A stretch of DNA of 64,000 nucleotides from Candidula unifasciata (Eukaryota; Mollusca; Gastropoda; Stylommatophora; Geomitridae), in contig CAJHNH020001139.1 in assembly GCA_905116865.2 (NCBI GenBank), positions 150,001 to 214,000 on the forward strand, written 5' to 3'. Shown here piece by piece: positions 50,571 through 61,605 of the stretch. The notes under the pieces are model-generated. The model worked only from the letters and a program-made list of their open reading frames with translations, did not search any database and was not told where the DNA came from. The first letter of the stretch is position 1, and the number at the start of each line of letters is the position of its first letter. The translations under genes and the position numbers were made by a program.

Positions 50571-51686
50571 TCACATTCTTTTTTTAACCCTATATCTTGC
50601 GCTATTGAATGTATTCAGAAACGCTTGTCTGTATTTCGAGTTGAAATTCAAATAGACGAGAAAGTTCGAGGCAGTGTTTATAACACTCAAAACACCCTTC
50701 ACGGCACTGCATAGTTTTAAAAGATCCATTTCCGTTTCTGCATAAAAGGTATTTGTAAAAGTAATAAGAACATCGGGGAGAGTGCAGATAACAAAAATGG
50801 CCGACACCATAATGACAGTTTGAATTGCTTGCAGTTCTTTTGTACTTGTTTTCATTTTACTTGCGGATGCAGATGTTACCTGGTCGCCGGAAGTAGAATG
50901 ATTGTCTTTAGAAATCAAACTGTGGCGAGATCGAATTGCCTGTTGGAGTTTCACACTAAGGCAAACTGTACAGGAAATAACAATAACTTGTGATATAAAT
51001 GGGAGCACAATCCTGCACAATATCTGGATAATGTATTCGGCTAAAAGGTTGCTGGAGAGAAAATAATTCCCAAGTCTTGTTCTGTTGTTGATTTGATCAA
51101 ATATCGTAACTGTCCCAGGACTGAGAAATTTTGCTAGATATATGATAAACATGACGATGTATACCAAACAAACAATGTATTTGGCTCGAGAATTTGTAAA
51201 AATATTTTTAAAGACGAAAGGGATGGTAACACAAGCACATTTTTGAACAGCATTGAAGACAGTTAGAACCGTGGCCGTATCGTAAAAACAGAAGTGCAGC
51301 CAAAAAGTTTGATAGGCAGCCACCTTTAAAGGCTCAAACGGGAAAAGGCCAATTGTTGCGTCCAGTATATCAAAGATATGGTAAGCCAGAATGAAGTAGG
51401 CATACAAAAGGTCTGCAACCGCCATCCCAAATAAGGTAATAGTAACGCCATCGCTGAAACCAATCTCGAAAAATATAACGATGTTGATGAGGTTGGAAAT
51501 TAAACTGATGAAACTAACAAACATTTGGATAGGGATGTTGAGCATTCGTCGGGCAGTAACTATAGGAATGCCAGTGATGAGATATTCCAGAAATCCTGTT
51601 CTCTGCAGGATTGTTGCTTCCGCTGTGGTTAGCCGGAACGTACCGAGTTGTGCCGAAATATTCGTGTATGTGTCGGTCGTTGCCAT
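50571..51686 (-). CDS. Chemosensory-type rhodopsin-like GPCR, intact, single exon
   Basis: A plasma-membrane receptor of 371 residues with seven predicted helices (about 51-73, 83-105, 125-150, 168-187, 215-243, 286-310, 325-347). The ATG at 51686 is chosen because the longer reading frame opens only with GTG and the protein from here begins MATTDTYTNIS, with a possible N-glycosylation site at Asn9. Motifs are SNLINIV in helix 1, AVADLL with the conserved Asp92, FNAVQKCACVT instead of DRY, CTLPDVLI (the CWxP position) and NFLVYLNFNSKYRQAF in place of NPxxY. Loop 3 is short and rich in serine and lysine. The family resembles gastropod chemosensory receptors, which are typically intronless and clustered, and a tandem paralogue at 44649 supports this. 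Ligand and expression cannot be inferred. Confidence 0.88.
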   Translation of the reverse strand: MATTDTYTNISAQLGTFRLTTAEATILQRTGFLEYLITGIPIVTARRMLNIPIQMFVSFISLISNLINIVIFFEIGFSDGVTITLFGMAVADLLYAYFILAYHIFDILDATIGLFPFEPLKVAAYQTFWLHFCFYDTATVLTVFNAVQKCACVTIPFVFKNIFTNSRAKYIVCLVYIVMFIIYLAKFLSPGTVTIFDQINNRTRLGNYFLSSNLLAEYIIQILCRIVLPFISQVIVISCTVCLSVKLQQAIRSRHSLISKDNHSTSGDQVTSASASKMKTSTKELQAIQTVIMVSAIFVICTLPDVLITFTNTFYAETEMDLLKLCSAVKGVLSVINTASNFLVYLNFNSKYRQAFLNTFNSARYRVKKRM

Positions 51687-52089
51687 GACTACATGCAACC
51701 ACGTGGTTAAAGTCACTGCTTGAGTTGGAAGGCGTTTCCTTGAAAAAAAGATAGGTCTTTAATGAACGTCGTTTTCTAGCAGTTGCAAATTGGTCATTAG
51801 GTCACTGGTAATGTGTATATGCTACTGACCTTGTAATGTCTGCACTTTGTTTAATTATTTTTTTACAAGGGACTGGGATGGTCATTGTGTGTGGTTTCCG
51901 CTGGCGCATACACACACGAAAAAAAAAAAAAAACGAGGAACTAAAGAATTGTTTGCCTTTTAGTTGGAATTACGATAACCTGATCAAACTGATTATTTAT
52001 TTTGCGTAATGTATTTAAGTCAAGGAAGGTGCCTGTAATTATTTAATAAATTTCACAAAAACTCCAACTTATTTGCCCCCAGAATAAAC

Positions 52090-52570
52090 GATTAAATTGC
52101 TTTCACATGCGATACCCAGAAGAATTTTTGGCATTTGGTGGCAAGACAAGATCATAAACACTGAGGTGTTTGGAATAGCAGGTATTACAATAGTTTTCTC
52201 AATGCTCAGTCTATAAAGGCTCAGGTGACTAGGCGACACTTGGAGGATGGTAGCCTCCCTAAGGACATCCCTTAGGGTGAATTACAGATGTCTAGAAGAT
52301 GTCGAGGCAGACGATACAATAATGTCTACAAGAGGGGCATGAATGATATAAGCATCGAGGTAGATTCGTAGGAACAAAATGCCATGGACTGTGTTGCGTG
52401 CAGGGAAAAAATCAGGAAAGGGATGGATATAAAAGAAAAAATAATTGCAGAAATCACACGAAATATACGTTACAGTAACAACGGCCCTAAAAGCCTATGC
52501 TCTAATTGTTGGAAGACATTTCTTTAGGCATGCAGATCAGCTAGTCACACTCGCCATCGCCATGGTTTGT
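52090..52570 (+). pseudogene. LINE C-terminal tail with zinc-finger remnant, dead
   Basis: Plus-strand fragments RRIFGIWWQDKIINTEVFGI, then EDGSLPKDI and GELQMSRRCRGRRYNN, KRGMNDISIEVDS and KSLCSNCWKTFL, with a His-rich end (HSRHRH-like after a shift). Many LINEs end with a C2H2-like finger in this position. Several frameshifts. The 29-bp satellite begins directly after it. Confidence 0.7.
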
Positions 52571-52584
52571 GATGACCTTACTTT

Positions 52585-54840
52585 TATGAAGCTCATTGTA
52601 GGATCCATGCCTTCATAAAGCTCCTTATAAATTCCATGCCTTCATAAAGCTCATATAAGATCCATGCATTCTTTCATAAATCTCATCCTAAGATCCATAC
52701 CTTCATAAAGCTCATTTTATGATCCATGTCTTCATAAAGCTCATTACAAGATCCATGTATTCATAAAGCTCATTATAAGATCCATGTATTCATAAAGCTC
52801 ATTATAAGATCCATGTCTTCATAAAGCTCATTACAAGATCCATGTATTCATAAAGCTCATTACAAGATCCATGTCTTCATAAAGCTCATTACAAGATCCA
52901 TGTCTTCATAAAGCTCATTATAAGATCCATGTATTCATAAAGCTCATTACAAGATCCATGTCTTCATAAAGCTCATTATAAGATCCATGTCTTCATAAAG
53001 CTCATTATAAGATCCATGTCTTCAAAAAGCTCATTATAAGATCCATGTATTCATAAAGCTCATTTTATGATCCATGTCTTCATAAAGCTCATTACAAGAT
53101 CCATTTATTCATAAAGCTCATTATAAGATCCATGTATTCATAAAGCTCATTATAAGATCCATGTCTTCATAAAGCTCATTACAAGATCCATGTATTCATA
53201 AAGCTCATTACAAGATCCATGTCTTCATAAAGCTCATTATAAGATCCATGTCTTCATAAAGCTCATTACAAGATCCATGTATTCATAAAGCTCATTACAA
53301 GATCCATGTCTTCATAAAGCTCATTACAAGATCCATGTATTCATAAAGCTCATTACAAGATCCATGTCTTCATAAAGCTCATTACAAGATCCATGTCTTC
53401 ATAAAGCTCATTATAAGATCCATGTATTCATAAAGCTCATTACAAGATCCATGTCTTCATAAGCTCATTACAAGATCCATGTCTTCATAAAGCTCATTAT
53501 AAGATCCATGTATTCATAAAGCTCATTACAAGATCCATGTATTCATAAAGCTCATTACAAGATCCATGTATTCATAAAGCTCATTACAAGATCCATGTCT
53601 TCATAAAGCTCATTACAAGATCCATGTCTTCATAAAGCTCATTACAAGATCCATGTCTTCATAAAGCTCATTATAAGATCCATGTCTTCATAAAGCTCAT
53701 TACAAGATCCATGTCTTCATAAAGCTCATTATAAGATCCATGTCTTCATAAAGCTCATTACAAGATCCATGTCTTCATAAGCTCATTACAAGATCCATGT
53801 CTTCATAAAGCTCATTATAAGATCCATGTCTTCATAAAGCTCATTACAAGATCCATGTCTTCATAAAGCTCATTTCAAGATCCATGTCTTCATAAAGCTC
53901 ATTATAAGATCCATGTCTTCATAAAGCTCCTTACAAGATCCATGTATTCATAAAGCTCATTACAAGATCCATGTATTCATAAAGCTCATTACAAGATCCA
54001 TGTCTTCATAAAGCTCATTACAAGATCCATGTATTCAAAAACCTCATTACAAGATCCATGTATTAATAAAGCTCATTATAAGATCCATGTATTCATAAAG
54101 CTCATTACAAGATCCATGTCTTCATAAAGCTCATTACAAGATCCATGTCTTCATAAAGCTCATTACAAGATCCATGTCTTCATAAAGCTCATTATAAGAT
54201 CCATGTCTTCATAAAGCTCATTACAAGATGCATGTCTTCATAAAGCTCATTTCAAGATCCATGTCTTCATAAAGCTCATTATAAGATCCATGTATTCATA
54301 AAGCTCATTACAAGATCCATGTCTTCATAAAGCTCATTACAAGATCCATGTATTCATAAAGCTCATTACAAGATCCATGTATTCATAAAGCTCAATATGA
54401 GATCCATGTCTTCAAAAAGCTCATAATAAGATCCATGTATTCACAAAGCTCATTATATGAACCATGCCCTCATAAAGCTGATTATATGATCCATGCTTTC
54501 ATAAACCTCATTATAAGATCCATGCCCTCATAAACCTCATTATAGGATTCATGCCTTCATAAACCTCATTATAGAATCCATCCCGTCATAAACCTCATAA
54601 GATCCATGCTTTCATAAACCTCATAAGATTCATGCCCTCATAAACCTAAATATAAGATCCATGCCTTCACAAACCTCAATATAAGATCCATGCATAAACC
54701 TCAATATAAGATCCATGCATAAACCTCATTATAAGATCAATACCCTAATAAACCTCAATATAAGATCCATGACTTTATAAAATTCAAAATAAGATCCACG
54801 CATAAACCTCATAAGATCCATAAAGCTCATTTTAAGACTA
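52585..54840. repeat. 29-bp satellite, about 78 units
   Basis: Unit cataaagctcattacaagatccatgtctt. Two positions vary independently: ttacaag or ttataag, and gtcttc or gtattc. The edges are degenerate, the right edge (54400-54840) strongly so, as expected when recombination homogenises the centre. There are no unique spacers, so it is not a CRISPR array. Confidence 0.96.
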
Positions 54841-54949
54841 TTATTTGGAAAGACGAAAAGGTGCAGACCAGTCATACAGAGACAAATAAATAAATAAATA
54901 TATAAATAATGAAAAAAAAAAAAAAAATAACCCTCATCCAATGCAGTGT

Positions 54950-55035
54950 TGGGACCGCGGTAAAACAGTCGTAAGGACTCTTGCCTTCTCACCTGGTGTC
55001 ATGAGCTCAAATCCCCATGAGGCGAGAATAAATAT
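54950..55035 (+). mobile_element. tRNA-like SINE head
   Basis: gcggtaaaacagtcgtaagg (A-box-like) and gagctcaaatcccc (B-box-like), followed by gaggcgagaataaat. Fragment only. Confidence 0.45.
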
Positions 55036-55089
55036 TCAGAATGACGGACACCTAGATTGTGAGCAAAGCAAACTGTTTCGACCACTGTA

Positions 55090-55485
55090 AAGAATACAGG
55101 GGCTACTTGGCGTAGTGGTCAAACCGTTTGCCTCTCACTATGAAGGAGGTGGGTTCTTTTCACGGCAGCGTCGTTTTGGATTCACGAGTGCAGCCTGCTC
55201 GGAGATGCCCAAGGGATCGATGCTAAATCTACGGAGTTGGTGCTTTTTACTAAGCTCTCGGTAGGTCGCTAGCCGTTTTGCGGAGAGAGACCGAGCTATA
55301 TGGAATAAAAACCTTGGCAATGAAGTCGATCCTTTCCCTGTTTACTTGAATTCTAAGACATTGAATATAAGGTGCTTGCCCAAAGGCGACTGGCGTGATA
55401 GTCATAACATGCCCCATAAAGGACTGAATCATCTATAACAAATAGAAGTCTAGTCTCATACGCCCGACATATGCTGGATTTATAG
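55090..55485 (+). mobile_element. SINE B-like element, diverged
   Basis: Head acttggcgtagtggtcaaac and B-box-like ggtgggttcttttcac. The middle is unlike other copies. The end matches SINE B (ggcgactggcgtgat, tagaagtctagtctcatacg). Confidence 0.6.
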
Positions 55486-55689
55486 CCAACTGCCGAGAAT
55501 GTCTAAAAAAGCATGAACACCAACCATAGCTCCGGTGACGATCCCGAGGGAATTTCTGCACAAATTACACTTGTTCTTTTTCTTGTTTTTCTCTTTCACC
55601 TTGTACCTCATCGAAGTGTAAGGGGGCGAGGGGGGGGGGGGATGTAACATTCGTTGGTGAGCTTTGTCAAGAGCACTATTATGCCTGAT

Positions 55690-55800
55690 GTTTATTTCTG
55701 TAAGGCTGTTCAAATGCCATTACTCCATATGTTCCGAGGTCTTCCACTCGCTCTATACCCGTTGTAACGTTTTAGTGTGGCTCGCTGTGGCAGATAGTAC
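55690..55800 (-). pseudogene. LINE tail fragment
   Basis: The minus strand reads ASGRPRNIWSNGI, the GRPRxxW end motif. The tctgtaaggctgttc block is shared with 20590-20860. Confidence 0.5.
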
Positions 55801-55904
55801 CAGGCACTACTAAACTGATTTCGCCAACACATGTTCAAATTGGCGCACTGGACGTTTGATATTGGACACATTGCCGGAGCACAATAAGTATCTGGTAGCA
55901 CCCC

Positions 55905-56195
55905 GTGTGGGTTCCGGGGCCCCATTGTGGTGAAAACAAGAATAGACCCACTGCCTCCCCAAAAGCATGTCGTAAGAGTCTACTAATTGGGGAGCTTCGT
56001 TTGAAGTCGGAGTGCATCTGCCGGAGAGGCAAGGAAGCAACAGTCTGTATTCAAGAGAATAAGATCTGTAAAACTGATGCACACGCAACACTCAGGTTCT
56101 GGAGCAGGACTGCAGTTCAGTAGTGGACGAGCAACCAGAACTTTCCGCCAGAGTTCAAGATGGTGAACGCGAAGAAGAAGAAGAAGAAGAAGAAG
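55905..56195 (+). repeat. Family A copy, full length
   Basis: gtgtgggttccggggcccca to a clean (GAA)n tail at 56176-56195. One of the best-preserved copies. Confidence 0.87.
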
Positions 56196-56277
56196 TATCT
56201 GTTGTGGTAGCTGCTGTGTTAATCATTATGTTCGCCGTTGGTACTTACAAGGAGATTTTATTATATCTGTTTTAGGC

Positions 56278-56575
56278 AAAATTCTTCTTTCTCTTTCTTC
56301 TTTGCGTTCGGGCTGCTGTTAACTTCGGGGGAAAGTTCTGGTTTTTTGCCTGTTACTGGATTTTAATCTTATTCTAGAATTTGAGTTTTGTGTGCACATC
56401 TGTTTTACTAATCTGGCTTCTTTGTATGCAAACTGTTGGCTCCTTACCTCTCAGGGGATGCACTACGACTTCTAAGAAAATCCTTAATTTCTCGACTCGT
56501 ACAATATGCTTGTTAGAGAGGCAGTGGACCTATCCTTGTTTCCCCCACAATGGGATCACGGATACCACAAGGTGA
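56278..56575 (-). repeat. Family A copy, inverted partner
   Basis: Reverse copy from ttcttctttctctttcttct to cacaatgggatcacggatac. It lies 83 bp from the plus copy at 55905, tail to tail. Confidence 0.8.
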
Positions 56576-56621
56576 AGACACGAATCAACATGAGAGCTGA
56601 AGTCATTGAAAAAAAAAAAAA

Positions 56622-56690
56622 TTCTCCCGGTTCTACTTCGAACCCATGACGGCCAAGCCTGCAGGTAGGGTCTAGCCTCTGCGCCATAGC
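56622..56690 (-). mobile_element. tRNA-like SINE head fragment
   Basis: On the minus strand there is a B-box-like gggttcgaagtagaa and an A-box-like tggcgcagaggctaga. No body is seen. Confidence 0.5.
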
Positions 56691-56732
56691 AGTTTAAATT
56701 TTATAACAGCCTGTGGATATTCAATAAGTAGC

Positions 56733-56900
56733 CGTTGTGGTGTAGTGACTAGACATTCACCTGTGGATCTGAAGGTCGTGGGTTCACATCCGCATCAAAC
56801 CGGATTGTTTTCGTAAAAAAACGATCTTGGCTCCCAGATCACCCCAGGTACAAATCCTGTAAACACCGTTCTACCGCATAGCCTATACTATAGAAGTCAT
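56733..56900 (+). mobile_element. SINE B, 3' truncated
   Basis: Head ccgttgtggtgtagtgacta and gtgggttcacatcc, then cgatcttggctcccagatc. Confidence 0.7.
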
Positions 56901-57009
56901 AATGGGGCACCACAAAAACGATTACGAAATAACTTGTCCTCTGGTGTGGGTGGGTTTGATGTACTTTTAGGACACAGTTGGGTAGGTCGGTGCTTTGCTC
57001 GAGACAAAT

Positions 57010-57240
57010 AAATCGTCACGTTCAGCCAGCATCCCCGAAGGGGGAGCTTTCGGTTATAATTGTGACTAAGTTATTAATGTTCGTCATTTTAAATGGCTTA
57101 GCATATCGCTCAACTATAAGTCATGAAAAGAATTCCTGCAGTTTCTATACGATTAAAGGAGACAGACCCAAATACTGTCTGTACCGGTGACGAAGTCGTC
57201 TACTGGCGAGCCAAGGGCGACCTGATGCCGGTTAACAAAG
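57010..57240 (+). pseudogene. Internally deleted RTE-like LINE remnant
   Basis: Begins with the hairpin motif shared with 33258-33322 (57013-57066). After a gap it continues with acccaaatactgtc...gacgaagtcgtctac, which matches the 3' UTR of the minus-strand LINE at about 32130-32190. The two ends of the element are present in the right order but the reverse transcriptase between them is gone. Confidence 0.5.
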
Positions 57241-57249
57241 TAAGTTCAT

Positions 57250-57445
57250 TTAACCCCACCGAGACGTCTCACAGAGCGATAAACACCAGGAGACACAGAG
57301 TGTCACCATGCGGATGAAGATCACCCGTGGAGAGGTCCCGGTAACCGCATTTAACCGTTAGGTTATATAAAGGCCCCGGGCAACAGCCAAAGTGGGGCTT
57401 AAAAAGAACGTGAAATTGAGTCCCAAATAGGGACAACATTGATTA
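57250..57445 (+). mobile_element. Family C unit 1 of pair 3
   Basis: More diverged than the others (ccccaccgagacgtctcaca). End hairpin gtccc-aaata-gggac at 57420-57434. Confidence 0.75.
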
Positions 57446-57475
57446 AGGATAATGTGAATAAAGTAGTAGTAGTAG

Positions 57476-57685
57476 ATTTTACCCCACTAGGACTGTGATC
57501 ACAAAAGCGATAAACACCCGATGACATGAAGTGACACCATGTGGCTGAGGATCACCCGTGGAGAGGTCGCAGAAACTGCGTTCAGCCATTATACCATATT
57601 TTTGGTCGGGCTATATTGCGGCCCCTGACAAGAGCCAGAGTGGAGCTTCAAAATAACGAAAAATTGCATCCCGCACGGAGATGAT
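57476..57685 (+). mobile_element. Family C unit 2 of pair 3
   Basis: Starts 228 bp after its partner, behind a tagtagtag linker. The end hairpin pairs catc with gatg (57667-57683). Confidence 0.78.
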
Positions 57686-57689
57686 TGAG

Positions 57690-58750
57690 TAGTAAATGTA
57701 AATGAAGCTTTAATTCCGTTCCAAACGTATACATAAGGTCCACTTTCCACGTTGTAAGCCTACTGGGCATTCAGTGACTTATTTATAACTATGTATTCTA
57801 TTGGACACTCAGTGTGTGATGTTGATCTCTGCCTGCTTTCAACTTTATTGACTTTACCTATAATACAATCTTTCCTTAATCTTTCATACACGTCAAGCGA
57901 ATTGCACTTACATTATTACCTCTCCCTGTGTTATTTCGCTTGTTACATTAATGACCTCTGCATTTTCCCATTAATGTTCTCTTTCCCTGATTATACATAA
58001 TTAGACACCGCAGTTCCCGCGTAAAAACTTCTGTAGATAAAAATCATTACACATTTCTTTTTTTTTTTTTTTTTAAATTACGAACAAACATACAATTATT
58101 TGGTTACAATTAAAAAAATATTTGATGCTATCTTCATCATTTTAATGTTTGCGGAACAACTAACAGATCATAAACCTCAGTTTCTCATATGTGATTAACC
58201 TGCCTTAGAATGGATGATATTATCATTCTGTTATTCTGCTATGGAACCTTATTTAGCCTCACGAATTGTTCCTTACGAAGCCACATCAATGTATCAATTT
58301 CTGCACATCTAGCTCTGTAATTGTCAGGATAACATATAACACTAATTATTTTGAGAAAGTGTGTTCAATGAATTGCTAACTAAGTGCGAAAAGCAGCTAA
58401 AGCTCTGCGTTTTTACCAAACGACACTTAGAATGGCCGCCCTTGAAGCTCTGTACAATCAAAGTAGAATAAATATCAAACGCGTATTTCATTGAGGCGTG
58501 TCTGATTACCAACATCAGAAAAGGGCGGTGAGGATTATGTGGTCATTTCGGGACGAGTGGATGACTTGTGTATCGTAGTGACCACAGGAAAGTTGGGAAT
58601 GTAAGAGGACCAGAAGGACTCCATGGGAAAAGATGATGATGAGTGTGGCATCATTATATTCAAGAACGTCTGTAGCAGAAATTGTGGACACTAGACGAGG
58701 TAGAAGGGCGCGGACAGACTCTATCCCCAATGCTGGACGTCACTAGTTAT
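57690..58750. other. Unassigned AT-rich DNA
   Basis: T run at 58059-58074. No gene or recognised repeat. Confidence 0.4.
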
Positions 58751-58751
58751 A

Positions 58752-58980
58752 ATCGTCTTATTCTTCACGTTCACCGACTGCAAAAAATCTAGTTGTTCGT
58801 CCACTGCTGAACATTGATCTCGTTTCAGAACTTGTATATCGCATGCACATCTTCTTTACAGATCTGACTTATTTGTGGGCAAACTGTTGGATGCACTTCG
58901 ACTTCGAAGGATACACGACGTGCTTGAAAAGGGGCAATGGGTCTATTCTCTTTCTCCAAGAAATATGTCCCCGGAATACA
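58752..58980 (-). repeat. Family A copy, internally shortened
   Basis: Reverse copy: ttcacgttcaccgactgcaa, cgcatgcacatcttctttac, gatgcacttcgacttcgaag and caatgggtctattctc. Confidence 0.75.
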
Positions 58981-59104
58981 CAAGGAATTGATTATAATAA
59001 TACTTTTGTAAATATTGTGATATTTGGGAGTAACGCAGTGACCGGCTCACTTGCCTGCAGGCGGAGTGGTCAAGCGTTCTAATCCCATCCTAGCTTGACG
59101 TTTC

Positions 59105-59236
59105 CTCTTCTTTGTTCTTCTTCATGTTCACTAGCTGTAAACTTCGGTGGAAAGTTCTTGTAGTTCGTCGACTTCTGGACTGCGGTCCTGTATCAGAATC
59201 TGAGTGTTGTGTGTGCATTCGTTTGACAGATCTGCT
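59105..59236 (-). repeat. Family A 3' half, ends at a satellite
   Basis: Reverse copy from gttcactagctgtaaacttc to gacagatctg, then the 68-bp satellite begins. Confidence 0.75.
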
Positions 59237-60062
59237 CATAGAAATGAGGACAAGAATAGGTACTGCTGTCTTGGAACTGTCTTGGAACTGTCATAACATC
59301 TGATCCAAGATGTCTCATAGAAATGAGGACAAGAATAGGTACTGCTGTCTTGGAACTGTCATAACATCTGACCTAAGATGTCTCATAGAAATGAGGACAA
59401 GAATAGGTACTGCTGTCTTGGAACTGTCATAACATCTGACCTAAGATGTCTCATAGAAATGAGGACAAGAATAGGTACTGCTGTCTTGGAACTGTCATAA
59501 CATCTGACCTAAGATGTCTCATAGAAATGAGGACAAGAATAGGTACTGCTGTCTTGGAACTGTCAAAACATCTGACCTAAGATGTCTCATAGAAATGAGG
59601 ACAAGAATAAGTACTGCTGTCTTGGAACTGTCATAACATCTGACCTAAGATGTCTCATAGAAATGAGGACAAGAATAGGTACTGCTGTCTTGGAACTGTC
59701 ATAACATCTGATCCAATATGTCTCATAGAAATGAGGACAAGAATAGGTACTGCTGTCTTGGAACTGTCATAACATCTGACCTAAGATGTCTTATAGAAAT
59801 GAGGACAAGAATAGGTACTGCTGTCTTGGAACTGTCATAACATCTGACCTAAGATGTCTCATAGAAATGAGGACAAGAATAGGTACTGCTGTCTTGGAAC
59901 TGTCATAACATCTGACCTAAGATGTCTCATAGAAATGAGGACAAGAATAGGTACTGCTGTCTTGGAACTGTCATAACATCTTACCTAAGATGTCTCATAG
60001 AAATGAGGACAAGAATAGGTACTGCTGTCTTGGAACTGTCATAACATCTGACCTAAGATGTC
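59235..60062. repeat. 68-bp satellite, about 12 units
   Basis: ctcatagaaatgagg starts at 59235, 59314 and 59382, with a period of 68 after a first unit that has an extra 11-bp cttggaactgt. Units are almost identical, so amplification is recent. The acaagaataggtactgctg part resembles the acaagaatagacccactgc landmark of family A. Confidence 0.95.
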
Positions 60063-60299
60063 CGGTAAAGTTTAGGACAAGAATCATTAGGACAAAAGTA
60101 GACTTTAACAAGAAACAAAACGAACTCTCTAATAAATAGGTGTCTTGTACTGTCTGAAATGATCTCATCTTTCAGTATTTAACCTGTACTGTTGAATACG
60201 TGGAAAGCATGGACGGTAAGCAGAACGTATAGAAACCTCTGTTAACCTTGGTTGCACGTCCTTGACAAAACGTTGAAGAACCTACCGCAGCTTTTTGTT

Positions 60300-60400
60300 A
60301 ACTGCTTTTCCCAGATAATCTTACCTTCAGTAGTTTGCCGTTGTCTTTGAACGGGTAGCTCTCAATACCACTGTCGAAATCAAAGCAAAGCGGTCTGCTG
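60300..60400 (+). repeat. Dispersed repeat, copy 2
   Basis: Partner of 4785-4885: ttcagtagtttgccgttg, ccactgtcgaaatcaaagca and gcggtctgctgtc. Confidence 0.6.
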
Positions 60401-60599
60401 TCAAATTACTCGCAGATTGAATCCAACCAGGTAGTTCTGGAAAAAAAGAAGTGCTTTCGCCACGCCTAAAACACAACAGCCAAAGCATCTCACAACAGTA
60501 AAAATGTGCATTTTGAAAGCAGTTAATAAAAAAATTTTAAAATCTGCCGACAGTCAAAAACTGATTAGCGAAAAAAATTATTTAAAAAAGTCTCTCTGC

Positions 60600-60832
60600 T
60601 CTATTAGGCATGAATGGCTAGACCTATATTTTATAGACCATTAGGCCCTCGGTGGTTGGAGTGGTCAACATCACGCCGGTCTCGTTTACTTCCCATGGCT
60701 TTACCTGGTAGCGATTTCTGGCTGGATCGACCAAGGTCATTAAAAACAGATGGCTTCGTTCGATTTTGAACCCACGACTTCCGGATCCATAGGCAAGAGT
60801 TTACAGCTAAACCACCTCGGCTTCCTAGCGAA
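60600..60832 (-). mobile_element. SINE B, full length
   Basis: Reverse copy. The 3' end is at ggctagacctatattttata, the body tttacttcccatggcttta, the B-box-like part (minus) gtgggttcaaaatc and the head (minus) gccgaggtggtttagc. Confidence 0.78.
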
Positions 60833-60999
60833 AATTAACGTTGTCAAAATTATTTGGGAGTGTCGTGAGAAGAAATGTGTGGTTCTGGAGCTCAAAGGGT
60901 AGTGAACGAGTTTAACAATTTCATGTTTCTGGAGGAGTACTAGGGGTTGATGACCGTGGCAGAGGTGTAGGCAATCGCTACAGCTCTGATTTAGATAAT

Positions 61000-61024
61000 T
61001 TGTTTGTTTGTTTGTTTGTTTGTT
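61000..61024. repeat. (GTTT)n microsatellite at a LINE boundary
   Basis: Six units immediately before the LINE fragment begins at ttatcagagg. Confidence 0.9.
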
Positions 61025-61605
61025 ATCAGAGGAATTATTGTGTGTGATTCTCAGTCAACATTGCGGAAGGTTCAAAATGGACAAATGTGACAAGAGTGGA
61101 TACCAAGCATCGGCACGCTAACACAGCAGGGAATCTTGTGCATCTACTGACCAAGACACGCAGGAGTACGAGGAAATGAAAGAGCGGATTTTCTAGTTAC
61201 AAAAGCAATAGCTACGGGAAAACTTGTTCTGGACATAGGAGATATTTTGTAGACTATAGGTGAAGGAATATTGACAGAAGTCACGGGAGTAGATGAAGAA
61301 TCTGTGACCGAGGAATTAGGAGTGGATCCATCAAGGAGAGATGTATGAGAGGAAGACAACGACGTGTGTATAATCAGCGTGCTACGGGAACAGTTAGCAT
61401 CTACACCTTAAGACATTCTCTGCGGGATACAGAGGACCTATGGGTATGCCCGGTGTGCCATGTTATCGATTCTTACATCAGTAATCAAAACCATGGCTCG
61501 GCTCATGGTTTATTTTTAAAACAAAGCCGTCGTTGTCGTGGTTTATGGCAGTGTTACGAGAGTCTCATTGTGGAAGAGTTTGTGGTATCAGTGTGATACT
61601 CATAG
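61025..61605 (+). pseudogene. RNase H domain of an I-type LINE, 5' truncated, dead
   Basis: The plus strand reads RGIIVCDSQSTLRKVQNGQM (third catalytic D kept), then CIYCPRHAGVRGNERADFLV (the usual His and fourth D are in place after a frameshift). After a stop comes RRVYNQRATGTVSIYTLRHS and a CPVC end. The first half of the domain (first D and E) is missing. It is homologous to the minus-strand copy at 10600-11420. Confidence 0.82.

Noticed and set aside
51687..51716. Ten extra N-terminal residues for the intact receptor
   Set aside because: The longer frame begins with GTG, not ATG. The first ATG is at 51686 and is followed by a plausible N-glycosylated N-terminus.
52585..54840. CRISPR-like regular array
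   Set aside because: The 29-bp units are directly abutting with no unique spacers, and the context is animal DNA. It is a satellite.
58515..58740. Possible LINE tail (RRGRRARTD, plus strand)
   Set aside because: Too short, with no flanking RT motifs and no match to the other LINE tails here.
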